Positions 1 to 5,496 of a DNA stretch of 5,496 nt are shown here, piece by piece. Position 1 is the first letter of the stretch. Each line of letters begins with the position of its first letter. The notes below the pieces were generated by a model. The model was not told the DNA's origin. It saw only the letters and a list, made by a program, of their open reading frames with translations, and made no database searches. Position numbers and translations under genes: made by a program. This DNA comes from Neptuniibacter sp. (GTDB lineage Bacteria; Pseudomonadota; Gammaproteobacteria; Pseudomonadales; Balneatricaceae), in NCBI GenBank assembly GCA_030149405.1, contig JASBRM010000046.1, positions 1 through 5,496 of the forward strand, given 5' to 3'.

Positions 1-132
1 AAGCACAGATATTGGATAATAGATCATCGGCTTATCGTAAATAGGCAGCATCTGCTTAGACACCCCACGGGTAATAGGGTGAAGCCGTGTCCCTGAACCA
101 CCAGCAAGTACAATACCTTTATACTTTTTCAT
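1..132 (-). CDS. rfbA: Glucose-1-phosphate thymidylyltransferase, N-terminal 44 codons (partial)
   Basis: This enzyme (RmlA/RfbA) joins glucose-1-phosphate and dTTP into dTDP-glucose in the cytoplasm, the first step of dTDP-L-rhamnose and related dTDP-sugar pathways. Only the first 44 residues are present; the gene runs off the left edge of the window. They begin [19 protein letters not shown] and include the nucleotide-binding G-G-S-G-T-R-L loop (residues 11-17) and the [10 protein letters not shown] signature (residues 26-35), both typical of the family. The ATG at 130-132 is preceded by AGGAG (138-142) at 5-nt spacing, which supports this start. The gene follows rfbB after a 35-nt gap, so the two are probably one operon and catalyse consecutive steps. 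The fragment is too short to separate RfbA from the close paralogue RffH of enterobacterial common antigen synthesis. Confidence 0.95.
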   Translation of the reverse strand, partial: MKKYKGIVLAGGSGTRLHPITRGVSKQMLPIYDKPMIYYPISVL

Positions 133-167
133 TTCCACTCCTGATCATAGGCTCTGATCGTCCTATT

Positions 168-1220
168 TTATCCTATTCTCTCAAGCTTATAATCACCATT
201 AAGAACGCGCTGCCACCAATCACGATTTTCAAGATACCAGACAACGGTTTTCCTTAAGCCGGATTCAAAGCTCTCTTCAGGAACCCAGCCTAATTCATCA
301 GATATCTTGGTTGCATCAATCGCATATCGAAGGTCATGACCAGGACGATCCTTAACAAAGGTAATGAGCTCGTCATAACTGTTTATATTCTCAGGTTTTT
401 CAGGCACGAGTTCTTCCAGCAAAGCACAGATCTTTTTCACAACATCTATATTCGCTTTTTCGTTATGCCCACCGATATTGTACGTCTCTCCAGGCTTTCC
501 TTCGGTCAGCACTTTGTATAATGCACGAGCATGATCTTCTACATATAACCAGTCCCGTACCTGTAATCCATCACCATAAACAGGCAATGGTTTACCGTCT
601 AACGCATTAAGAATCATATGCGGGATTAGCTTCTCGGGGAAATGATAGGGCCCATAGTTATTCGAACAATTAGTTACCAGAACCGGTAACCCAAAAGTGC
701 GATGCCATGTTCTCACCAGGTGGTCAGAACCCGCTTTACTTGCAGAATATGGAGAACTAGGGGCGTAAGGAGTCTCTTCAGTAAACAGCCCGTCATCCTC
801 AAGATCACCGTAAACCTCATCCGTTGAAATGTGGTGAAAACGGAAATTTTCACATTCAGCAGGAGGCTTATCTTCCAGATAGTTACGACTTACTTGTAAT
901 AGATTATATGTGCCAACCAGATTGGTTTGGATAAACTGCCCAGGCTCTTCTATAGACCTGTCCACATGTGATTCAGCCGCCAAATGCATGACTGCATCAG
1001 GCATATGTTTCTGGAAGACCTCACCCAAAGCCGCAATATCACAAATATCAACATGCTCAAATTGATATCTAGAGTTCTGAGCAACCATATCTAAGGATTC
1101 AAGATTTCCTGCATAAGTCAGGCTATCTACATTTACAACCTCATCCGAAGTATTTTCAATGATATGCCGAATCACAGCACTGCCAATAAACCCAGCACCG
1201 CCCGTAACTAAAATTTTCAT
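168..1220 (-). CDS. rfbB: dTDP-glucose 4,6-dehydratase
   Basis: RmlB/RfbB converts dTDP-glucose to dTDP-4-keto-6-deoxyglucose using tightly bound NAD; it is the second step towards dTDP-rhamnose. The 350-residue protein is an extended short-chain dehydrogenase of normal family length (about 350-360). It shows the Rossmann motif G-G-A-G-F-I-G (residues 7-13), the A-A-E-S-H-V-D-R-S block (81-89), the dehydratase triad T133-D134-E135, the Y158-x3-K162 catalytic pair, the [14 protein letters not shown] substrate-binding stretch (187-200) and the D-R-P-G-H-D block (291-296). The ATG at 1218-1220 has AAAGGA (1227-1232) 6 nt upstream, and the Rossmann strand begins at residue 2, so the start is secure. 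It is followed 35 nt later by rfbA, and a likely promoter lies in front. The paralogue RffG has the same activity, so the symbol rests on family resemblance and linkage to rfbA. Confidence 0.97.
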   Translation of the reverse strand: MKILVTGGAGFIGSAVIRHIIENTSDEVVNVDSLTYAGNLESLDMVAQNSRYQFEHVDICDIAALGEVFQKHMPDAVMHLAAESHVDRSIEEPGQFIQTNLVGTYNLLQVSRNYLEDKPPAECENFRFHHISTDEVYGDLEDDGLFTEETPYAPSSPYSASKAGSDHLVRTWHRTFGLPVLVTNCSNNYGPYHFPEKLIPHMILNALDGKPLPVYGDGLQVRDWLYVEDHARALYKVLTEGKPGETYNIGGHNEKANIDVVKKICALLEELVPEKPENINSYDELITFVKDRPGHDLRYAIDATKISDELGWVPEESFESGLRKTVVWYLENRDWWQRVLNGDYKLERIG

Positions 1221-1260
1221 TTAAAATCCTTTATAAAGAACACCCTAGCCAACATCAAAA

Positions 1261-1289
1261 ATCCTAAGCATTCTATATAGTTATGACAA
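1261..1289 (-). promoter_or_regulatory. Candidate sigma70 promoter for rfbBA
   Basis: On the minus strand TTGTCA (1284-1289, 5 of 6 to the -35 consensus) and TAGGAT (1261-1266, 4 of 6 to the -10 consensus) are separated by exactly 17 bp. The start point would be near 1254, giving a leader of about 34 nt before the rfbB ATG. The -35 box overlaps the T-run of a possible ugd terminator. Confidence 0.55.
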
Positions 1290-1310
1290 AAAGCGGCTGA
1301 GAGAACCACT
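1288..1310 (-). terminator. Possible intrinsic terminator of ugd
   Basis: Reading the minus strand from 1310, AGTGGTT and AGCCGCT form a 7-bp stem with two G-U pairs around a 5-nt loop (CTCTC). It is followed by four more T (1288-1291). The hairpin begins 21 nt after the ugd TAG stop (1332-1334). The stem is moderate and the T-run short, so termination may be partial. Confidence 0.5.
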
Positions 1311-1331
1311 CAATTTACAACTTATCTTTAA

Positions 1332-2672
1332 CTAAACTTTTTGAACACTTCGACCACGACCGATCCCGTAATACTGCAGACCATGTCGTTCTACCAGATC
1401 AGGCTCATAAATATTACGTCCATCGATTATGACCGGGTTAGACAAGCTCTCTTTAATCACCTCAAAGTCTGGCGACCAGAAAGCCCTCCACTCCGTACAA
1501 ATTACGAGCATATCTGCACCCTGTAAGGCACCTTCTTTGGTTCCAACAAGTTCCAGATCGGCGCGATGACCATAGATACGTTGCGCTTCTTCCATCGCCT
1601 CAGGGTCATAAGCACGTACTTTCGCACCTTTTTCCCATAAAGCTTCCATCAGCACTCTACTGGTCGCTTCACGCATATCATCAGTCTTAGGCTTAAATGA
1701 AAGCCCCCAGACAGCAATTGTTTTATCCACCAGATCGCCATCAAAAAAATGATCGACATGTTTAAACAACAGATGTTTTTGGCGGTAATTGACGGCTTCT
1801 ACTGACTTAAGTAGTTCTGCCTCATACTCAATACCATCAGCAGTACGAACAAGAGCCTGTACATCTTTTGGGAAACACGAACCGCCATAGCCGCAGCCTG
1901 CATAGATAAAGTGATGACCAATACGCTCATCGGAGCCAATCCCTTTACGTACATTCTCAATATCAGCCCCCAAGCGTTCTGCAAGGTTAGATATTTCATT
2001 CATAAAGCTGATTTTGGTCGCCAACATGCAGTTTGCTGCATACTTGGTCAACTCAGCACTCCGCACATCCATAAAGATAATACGGTCGTGATTACGGTTA
2101 AATGCAGAATATAGCTCCCGCATCTGAGTTTCTACATGCTCACTATCAGTACCGATAATAATTCGGTCAGGTTTCATACAATCGCTTACAGCAGCCCCTT
2201 CCTTTAGAAATTCCGGGTTAGAAGCAACATGAAACGAAAGATCAATATTTCTATCAGAAATGACCGAAGAAACTTTTTCGGAGACCTTATCTGCGGTACC
2301 TACAGGCACTGTTGATTTATCCACAATAATTTTCGGCTTATCCATATGCTTAGCAATGGTTTCTGCCACTGCAAGAACATATTTAAGATCCGCAGATCCA
2401 TCTTCATCGGGGGGTGTACCAACAGCAATGAATTGAATTTCCGCATGGTTTACACCTTCTGCTGCATCCGTCGTGAAGTGCAAACGCCCTTCTTCAAAGT
2501 TACTCTGAACTATTGGTGTCAGCCCCGGTTCATAAATCGGAATAATCCCTTTCTTGAGGTTATCCACTTTCTGCTGATCCACATCGACACATACCACATC
2601 GTGCCCAACATCAGCCAAAACAGCAGCTTGAACTAAGCCTACGTATCCAATCCCAAAAACTGTAACTTTCAT
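1332..2672 (-). CDS. ugd: UDP-glucose 6-dehydrogenase
   Basis: Ugd oxidises UDP-glucose to UDP-glucuronate with two NAD+, supplying glucuronate or its derivatives to surface polysaccharides. From the preferred start the protein has 446 residues, normal for the family. It has an N-terminal NAD-binding Rossmann domain with G-I-G-Y-V-G at residues 7-12, a central helical domain, and a C-terminal UDP-binding domain. Residues matching the known active site are K210 and N214 (in E-L-T-K-Y-A-A-N), C266 (in G-G-S-C-F-P-K-D), which forms the thioester intermediate, and D270. [11 protein letters not shown] (325-335) and D-G-R-N (417-420) are also characteristic. An in-frame ATG at 2718-2720 would add 16 residues. 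The ATG at 2670-2672 is preferred because it directly precedes the Rossmann strand ([12 protein letters not shown]) and has AAAGGA 7 nt upstream. The stop is TAG. A candidate terminator and the rfbB promoter lie downstream. Confidence 0.97.
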   Translation of the reverse strand: MKVTVFGIGYVGLVQAAVLADVGHDVVCVDVDQQKVDNLKKGIIPIYEPGLTPIVQSNFEEGRLHFTTDAAEGVNHAEIQFIAVGTPPDEDGSADLKYVLAVAETIAKHMDKPKIIVDKSTVPVGTADKVSEKVSSVISDRNIDLSFHVASNPEFLKEGAAVSDCMKPDRIIIGTDSEHVETQMRELYSAFNRNHDRIIFMDVRSAELTKYAANCMLATKISFMNEISNLAERLGADIENVRKGIGSDERIGHHFIYAGCGYGGSCFPKDVQALVRTADGIEYEAELLKSVEAVNYRQKHLLFKHVDHFFDGDLVDKTIAVWGLSFKPKTDDMREATSRVLMEALWEKGAKVRAYDPEAMEEAQRIYGHRADLELVGTKEGALQGADMLVICTEWRAFWSPDFEVIKESLSNPVIIDGRNIYEPDLVERHGLQYYGIGRGRSVQKV

Positions 2673-2679
2673 CCATTTT

Positions 2680-2685
2680 TCCTTT
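2680..2685 (-). promoter_or_regulatory. Ribosome binding site that decides the ugd start
   Basis: AAAGGA on the minus strand lies 7 nt before the ATG at 2670-2672. The alternative upstream ATG (2718-2720) has only a weak purine stretch (CGGAAA) in front of it, and its extra 16 residues precede the conserved Rossmann strand. This site therefore supports the shorter 446-residue protein. Confidence 0.75.
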
Positions 2686-2752
2686 GCCAGTACATCGGAG
2701 AGCAGTAATAGGTAGCTCATTTTCCGAAGTCTAAAATTAACGCAATTGCAAC

Positions 2753-2781
2753 ATTATAACTAGCAAAAATGAAAAAGTTAT
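2753..2781 (-). promoter_or_regulatory. Candidate sigma70 promoter for ugd
   Basis: On the minus strand a perfect -10 box TATAAT (2753-2758) is preceded, after 17 bp, by a weak -35 box ATAACT (2776-2781, 3 of 6 matches to TTGACA). The surrounding sequence is AT-rich. Transcription would start near 2746, giving a leader of about 75 nt before the preferred ugd start. The position, downstream of the aceF terminator and upstream of ugd, is what an independent ugd promoter would require. Confidence 0.55.
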
Positions 2782-2833
2782 TTCTACCTGAGAAGTAAAT
2801 CTTTAGAGAGGCAATTTATTGATAATTTAGAAG

Positions 2834-2869
2834 AAAAAAACGGCGACCTCCTGCACAGAGTCGCCGTTT
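2834..2869 (-). terminator. Rho-independent terminator of the aceEF operon
   Basis: Arms 2838-2847 and 2860-2869 form a perfect 10-bp stem (AAACGGCGAC with GTCGCCGTTT) around a 12-nt loop. Reading the minus strand, the 3' arm runs into a stretch of seven T (complement of 2834-2840, three of them in the stem), then C and TT. This is the classical form of an intrinsic terminator for transcripts leaving aceF, whose stop codon begins at 2939. On the plus strand the hairpin is followed only by GTTTATCT, a weak tract, and no plus-strand gene points at it. Confidence 0.9.
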
Positions 2870-2880
2870 GTTTATCTACC

Positions 2881-2923
2881 CCCTTGGAAAAAGAGCGCCT
2901 CCGAGGAGGCGTTGAGCCAAGGG
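2881..2923 (-). repeat. Two-tier hairpin directly behind aceF
   Basis: An outer perfect 7-bp stem (2881-2887 CCCTTGG with 2917-2923 CCAAGGG) encloses an inner perfect 6-bp stem (2896-2901 CGCCTC with 2906-2911 GAGGCG) closed by a 4-nt loop. Unpaired segments of 8 and 5 nt lie between the stems. It starts 13 nt after the aceF stop codon and lies 11 nt before the terminator hairpin. No T-run follows on the minus strand, so it is probably not itself a terminator. It could protect the mRNA 3' end or be a dispersed palindromic (REP-like) element; the window holds no second copy. Confidence 0.7.
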
Positions 2924-2936
2924 ATTGGTAAATGGG

Positions 2937-4883
2937 TTACAGTACTAAGCGACGAATATCACTCAGCAAGCTGTTCAGGTATGTCAGGAACTTGCCAGCA
3001 TCACCACCGTTGATTGCGCGGTGATCATAAGATAGGCACAGAGGCAGCATCTTACGTGGCTCAAACTCTTTTCCGTTCCAACGCGGTTCGATATCTGCTT
3101 TAGAGACACCCAGAATCGCCACCTCAGGCGCATTAACGATAGGCGTAAATCCTGTACCGCCGATACCACCCAGGCTGGAAATAGTGAAACATGCTCCCTG
3201 CATCTCAGTAGGCTTCAGCTTACGATCTTTCGCTTTACCCGCCAGCTCGATAGCTTCCTTAGAAAGCTCGTAAATACTCTTCTTGTCTGCATCCTTGATT
3301 ACAGGAACCATCAGACCATTCGGCGTATCTACCGCCATACCTATGTTTACATATTTCTTGTAAACGATGTGTTCGCCATCAGCGTGCAGAGAAGCATTAA
3401 ACTTAGGATGCTCTTTCAATGCGATTGCAATTGCTTTCAGCATAAATGGCAACGGAGTCAGTTTAACGCCAGACTTTGCAGCCTCATCCTTCATCTCTTT
3501 ACGGAACGCTTCCAGTTCAGTGATATCAGCTTTATCGAACTGCGTAACGTGAGGGATGTTCAACCAGCAACGGCTCATGTTGTCGCGAGTGACTTTAGCA
3601 ATTTTGCTTAGTTTTTCGACTTCAATCTCACCGAACTTACTGAAATCCACTTCAGGAATAGCCGGAATACCTGAACCACCGGTAACAGCACCACCTTTAG
3701 GCGCTTCAGCCAGCTGTTTCAAGGCACCTTTCACGTATGCCTGAACATCTTCTTTAAGCACACGACCGCGACGGCCTGTTCCTGAAACCAGAGAGAGATC
3801 CACCCCGAACTCACGCGCAATAGCACGAACTGCTGGGCCTGCATGAACAGTTTTATTCTTCTTCTCCAGCGCTGCTTTATCCACATTACCCGCTGCTGCT
3901 GCCTTAGCTGGCGCCGCAGGTGCTGGGGCTGGTGCAGCTGGAGCAGATGCAGTTGGTACAGCAGCCGGAGCGGCTGGCGCAGGTACCGCACCACCTGAAA
4001 CTTCAAGTTCCAGTAGCAGATCGCCTTCGTTAACCGTATCGCCTTCGTTGATTTTCATGGAAACGACAGTACCTGCTTTAGGAGCTGGTACTTCCATGGA
4101 AGCTTTATCTGTTTCCAGTACGATCAGGCTATCGCCTTCCTCAACGCTGTCACCGTCTTTCACCAGGACTTCAACAACGTCTACATCAGTCGCACCCGAC
4201 AGATCAGGGATCAGAACATTTTCTTTACCACCTGCAACCGGTGCAGGCGCTTCTGCTGGTGCAGCTTCTTGAGCAGGAGCGGATGCCGGAGCTGCCTCTG
4301 CAGGCGCTGCAGAACCACCCACCTGCAGTTCCATTAACAGATCACCTTCATTGACTTGATCATCAACACTGATCTTCATGGAAACAACCACACCATCTTT
4401 AGGTGCTGGCACTTCCATAGAAGCCTTATCTGTTTCAAGAACGATCAGGCTATCGCCTTCAGAGACGGTGTCACCATCTTTAGCCAGCACTTCAACCACA
4501 TCGACATCTGTTGCGCCAGATAGGTCTGGGATCAGGACATTCTCAACCGCGGAAGCCGCAGCTGGAGCAGCAGGGGCTGGCGCAGCTTCAGGAGCTGCTG
4601 CCGGAGCAGGCGCTTCTTCAGCCGCTGGAGCTGTTGCGGCACCCGCACCAGTATCCAACTCAAGCAGAAGATCACCTTCGTTAACTTGGTCGTCGACATT
4701 GATTTTCATGGAAACAACAACACCACTGTGGGTTGCTGGCACTTCCATCGATGCCTTATCTGTTTCCAGAACAATCAGGCTGTCGCCTTCACTGATGCTA
4801 TCGCCGTCTTTCACCAGTACTTCAACAACATCAACATCCGTAGAACCTGACAGGTCTGGCACAGTAATTGTGATAATACTCAC
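2937..4883 (-). CDS. aceF: Pyruvate dehydrogenase E2, dihydrolipoamide acetyltransferase with three lipoyl domains
   Basis: AceF is the core of the cytoplasmic pyruvate dehydrogenase complex. Its lipoyl groups take the acetyl unit from E1 and its catalytic domain transfers it to CoA. The 648 residues contain three lipoyl domains (about 2-76, 114-188, 221-295), each with E-T-D-K-A-S-M-E and lipoylated lysines at K43, K153 and K260. Ala/Pro-rich flexible linkers follow each (about 78-112, 189-218, 297-331). A peripheral subunit-binding domain lies at about 345-382, with A-V-R-A-I-A-R-E and G-T-G-R-R-G-R-V, and the acetyltransferase domain at about 415-648. The catalytic residues are H621 in D-H-R-A-I-N-G, N625, and probably S569 in T-I-S-S-L-G; their spacing matches Ser558/His610/Asn614 of Azotobacter vinelandii E2p. 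Length and architecture resemble E. coli AceF (630 aa). The start is GTG (4881-4883) with GGAGGA 7 nt upstream. aceE lies 44 nt upstream, and a terminator follows the stop. Confidence 0.98.
   Translation of the reverse strand: MSIITITVPDLSGSTDVDVVEVLVKDGDSISEGDSLIVLETDKASMEVPATHSGVVVSMKINVDDQVNEGDLLLELDTGAGAATAPAAEEAPAPAAAPEAAPAPAAPAAASAVENVLIPDLSGATDVDVVEVLAKDGDTVSEGDSLIVLETDKASMEVPAPKDGVVVSMKISVDDQVNEGDLLMELQVGGSAAPAEAAPASAPAQEAAPAEAPAPVAGGKENVLIPDLSGATDVDVVEVLVKDGDSVEEGDSLIVLETDKASMEVPAPKAGTVVSMKINEGDTVNEGDLLLELEVSGGAVPAPAAPAAVPTASAPAAPAPAPAAPAKAAAAGNVDKAALEKKNKTVHAGPAVRAIAREFGVDLSLVSGTGRRGRVLKEDVQAYVKGALKQLAEAPKGGAVTGGSGIPAIPEVDFSKFGEIEVEKLSKIAKVTRDNMSRCWLNIPHVTQFDKADITELEAFRKEMKDEAAKSGVKLTPLPFMLKAIAIALKEHPKFNASLHADGEHIVYKKYVNIGMAVDTPNGLMVPVIKDADKKSIYELSKEAIELAGKAKDRKLKPTEMQGACFTISSLGGIGGTGFTPIVNAPEVAILGVSKADIEPRWNGKEFEPRKMLPLCLSYDHRAINGGDAGKFLTYLNSLLSDIRRLVL
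3999..4880 (-). repeat. Three tandem lipoyl-domain coding repeats within aceF
   Basis: Three copies of a roughly 225-bp unit encode the lipoyl domains at about 4656-4880, 4320-4544 and 3999-4223. They are separated by Ala/Pro-rich linker segments. The lipoyl lysine codons recur at a spacing of 110 and then 107 codons. Domains 2 and 3 differ at only about a dozen of 75 residues, and the core around the lysine (from S-L-I-V-L-E to M-E-V-P-A) is identical in all three. DNA around the lysine codon is also nearly identical between copies, with a few mostly third-position changes. Multiple lipoyl domains are normal for gammaproteobacterial E2p. Confidence 0.95.
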
Positions 4884-4890
4884 TTTGAAT

Positions 4891-4896
4891 TCCTCC
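4891..4896 (-). promoter_or_regulatory. Strong ribosome binding site of aceF before a GTG start
   Basis: GGAGGA on the minus strand lies 7 nt before the GTG at 4881-4883. It is the best Shine-Dalgarno match in the window and fixes GTG as the aceF start. The first lipoyl domain begins immediately after this codon, and no ATG in this frame offers a better start nearby. Confidence 0.85.
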
Positions 4897-4927
4897 AGTT
4901 CAAACTGTTAAGAAGTTCATCGCAGAC

Positions 4928-5496
4928 TTAAACAGTCCACGGTGCCGGTTTAGCCGGATTGATGTTGAACTTCTGCATGGCCTTGACGACTTCAGCGCCT
5001 TCAACCTTGCCCTCTTCCTGGAGTGCTCTCAAAGCAGCCAGAACTACGTAGTAACGGTTAACTTCAAAGAATTCACGCAACTTACTGCGAGCATCTGAAC
5101 GACCGAAGCCATCTGTACCCAGCACTTTAAAGTTACGAGGAATGTATTCACGAAGCTGATCTGCATAAGAACGCATGTAGTCAGTAGACGCGATAACCGG
5201 ACCTTCGCCACGGCTTTCGATGCATTCTGTCACATAGGCTTTCTTAGGCTCAGCTTCTGGATTCAACATATTCTCACGAGCAACTGCCATGGCATCACGG
5301 CGCAGTTCGTTAATCGATGTTGTGCTCCAGATATCTGACTCGATACCGAACTCTTCGCTCAGAATTTCAGCAGCAGCTTCAACTTCACGAAGAATAGTGC
5401 CACAGCCCATCAACTGAACTTTCTTATCAGAACTCTTACCTTCCTTAAGCAGATACATACCTTTGATGATGCCATCTTCAGCACCCTGAGGCATTG
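4928..5496 (-). CDS. aceE: Pyruvate dehydrogenase E1 component (homodimeric type), C-terminal part (partial)
   Basis: AceE is the thiamine-diphosphate enzyme that decarboxylates pyruvate and acetylates the lipoyl groups of AceF. The gene enters from the right edge of the window. The last 188 codons, plus two bases of the preceding codon, are present, ending with TAA at 4928-4930. The visible part is the C-terminal transketolase-like domain. Recognisable stretches, counted from the first full codon in the window, are M-P-Q-G-A-E-D-G-I (1-9), S-T-D-Y-M (103-107) and L-G-T-D-G-F-G-R-S-D (125-134), followed by the F-F-E-V and Y-Y-V-V-L-A-A-L blocks. They match the C-terminus of E. coli AceE (MPEGAEEGI, STDYM, LGTDGFGRSDS). 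The first full codon is an internal Met, not a start: the preceding two bases (CA) are compatible with the Ala found before this Met in E. coli. It forms an operon with aceF, 44 nt downstream. Confidence 0.97.
   Translation of the reverse strand, partial: MPQGAEDGIIKGMYLLKEGKSSDKKVQLMGCGTILREVEAAAEILSEEFGIESDIWSTTSINELRRDAMAVARENMLNPEAEPKKAYVTECIESRGEGPVIASTDYMRSYADQLREYIPRNFKVLGTDGFGRSDARSKLREFFEVNRYYVVLAALRALQEEGKVEGAEVVKAMQKFNINPAKPAPWTV

Noticed and set aside
147..166. Inverted repeat ATAGG/CCTAT in the rfbB-rfbA gap.
   Set aside because: A 5-bp AT-containing stem with a 10-nt loop and no T-run is expected by chance. It gives no support for a terminator or regulator between the two genes.
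2711..2717. GGTAGCT near ugd, reminiscent of the JUMPstart/ops element found before polysaccharide operons.
   Set aside because: It lies on the plus strand, opposite to ugd transcription, and the defining GGCGGTAG core is absent.
2721..2936. Searched the aceF-ugd gap for a small gene, tRNA or small RNA.
   Set aside because: Apart from the two hairpins and the ugd promoter boxes it is AT-rich, with no open frame bearing a ribosome site and no cloverleaf pattern.
4896..4907. Inverted repeat CAGTT-CA-AACTG next to the aceF Shine-Dalgarno.
   Set aside because: The 2-nt spacer is too short for a stable RNA hairpin and the 5-bp arms are weak. A protein-binding palindrome cannot be argued from one copy.
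4378..4911. A 177-codon open frame on the plus strand across the aceF lipoyl repeats, and a similar one at 4048-4272.
   Set aside because: It is the antisense shadow of the lipoyl and Ala/Pro linker coding sequence. Its Ser/Thr-rich repeats mirror the sense repeats, it resembles no protein I recognise, and aceF on the other strand is unambiguous.

Overview
The window carries five protein genes, all on the minus strand: (right to left, in transcription order) the 3' end of aceE, complete aceF, complete ugd, complete rfbB and the first 44 codons of rfbA. It looks like a chromosomal segment of a gammaproteobacterium. The reasons are a homodimeric-type pyruvate dehydrogenase E1 (aceE) next to an E2 (aceF) with three lipoyl domains, and an E2 active-site motif with Asn where many relatives have Asp, as in Azotobacter-type E2p. 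Moderate base composition and the general look of the proteins are compatible with a marine Oceanospirillales-like host, but that is only an impression. No mobile element, CRISPR array, tRNA or rRNA was seen.

Right part (2937-5496): the aceEF operon of the pyruvate dehydrogenase complex. AceE decarboxylates pyruvate and AceF carries the acetyl group on swinging lipoyl arms to CoA. The 44-nt gap between the genes contains a strong Shine-Dalgarno sequence and no terminator, so they are probably co-transcribed. The operon ends in two hairpins. The first (2881-2923) is long and two-tiered without a T-run. The second (2834-2869) is GC-rich with a T-run and is a convincing intrinsic terminator.

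Middle and left part (1-2672): nucleotide-sugar genes. ugd makes UDP-glucuronate from UDP-glucose. rfbA and rfbB carry out the first two steps from glucose-1-phosphate to dTDP-4-keto-6-deoxyglucose, the precursor of dTDP-L-rhamnose and related sugars. This is probably the edge of a surface-polysaccharide (O-antigen, capsule or exopolysaccharide) locus that continues beyond position 1. ugd has its own likely promoter in the 264-bp gap behind aceF. A second likely promoter lies in the 111-bp gap between ugd and rfbB, with a possible ugd terminator overlapping its -35 box.

No previously undescribed system is apparent. The observations most worth checking are the terminator/promoter overlap at 1261-1310, the double hairpin behind aceF, and the very similar triplicated lipoyl domains.
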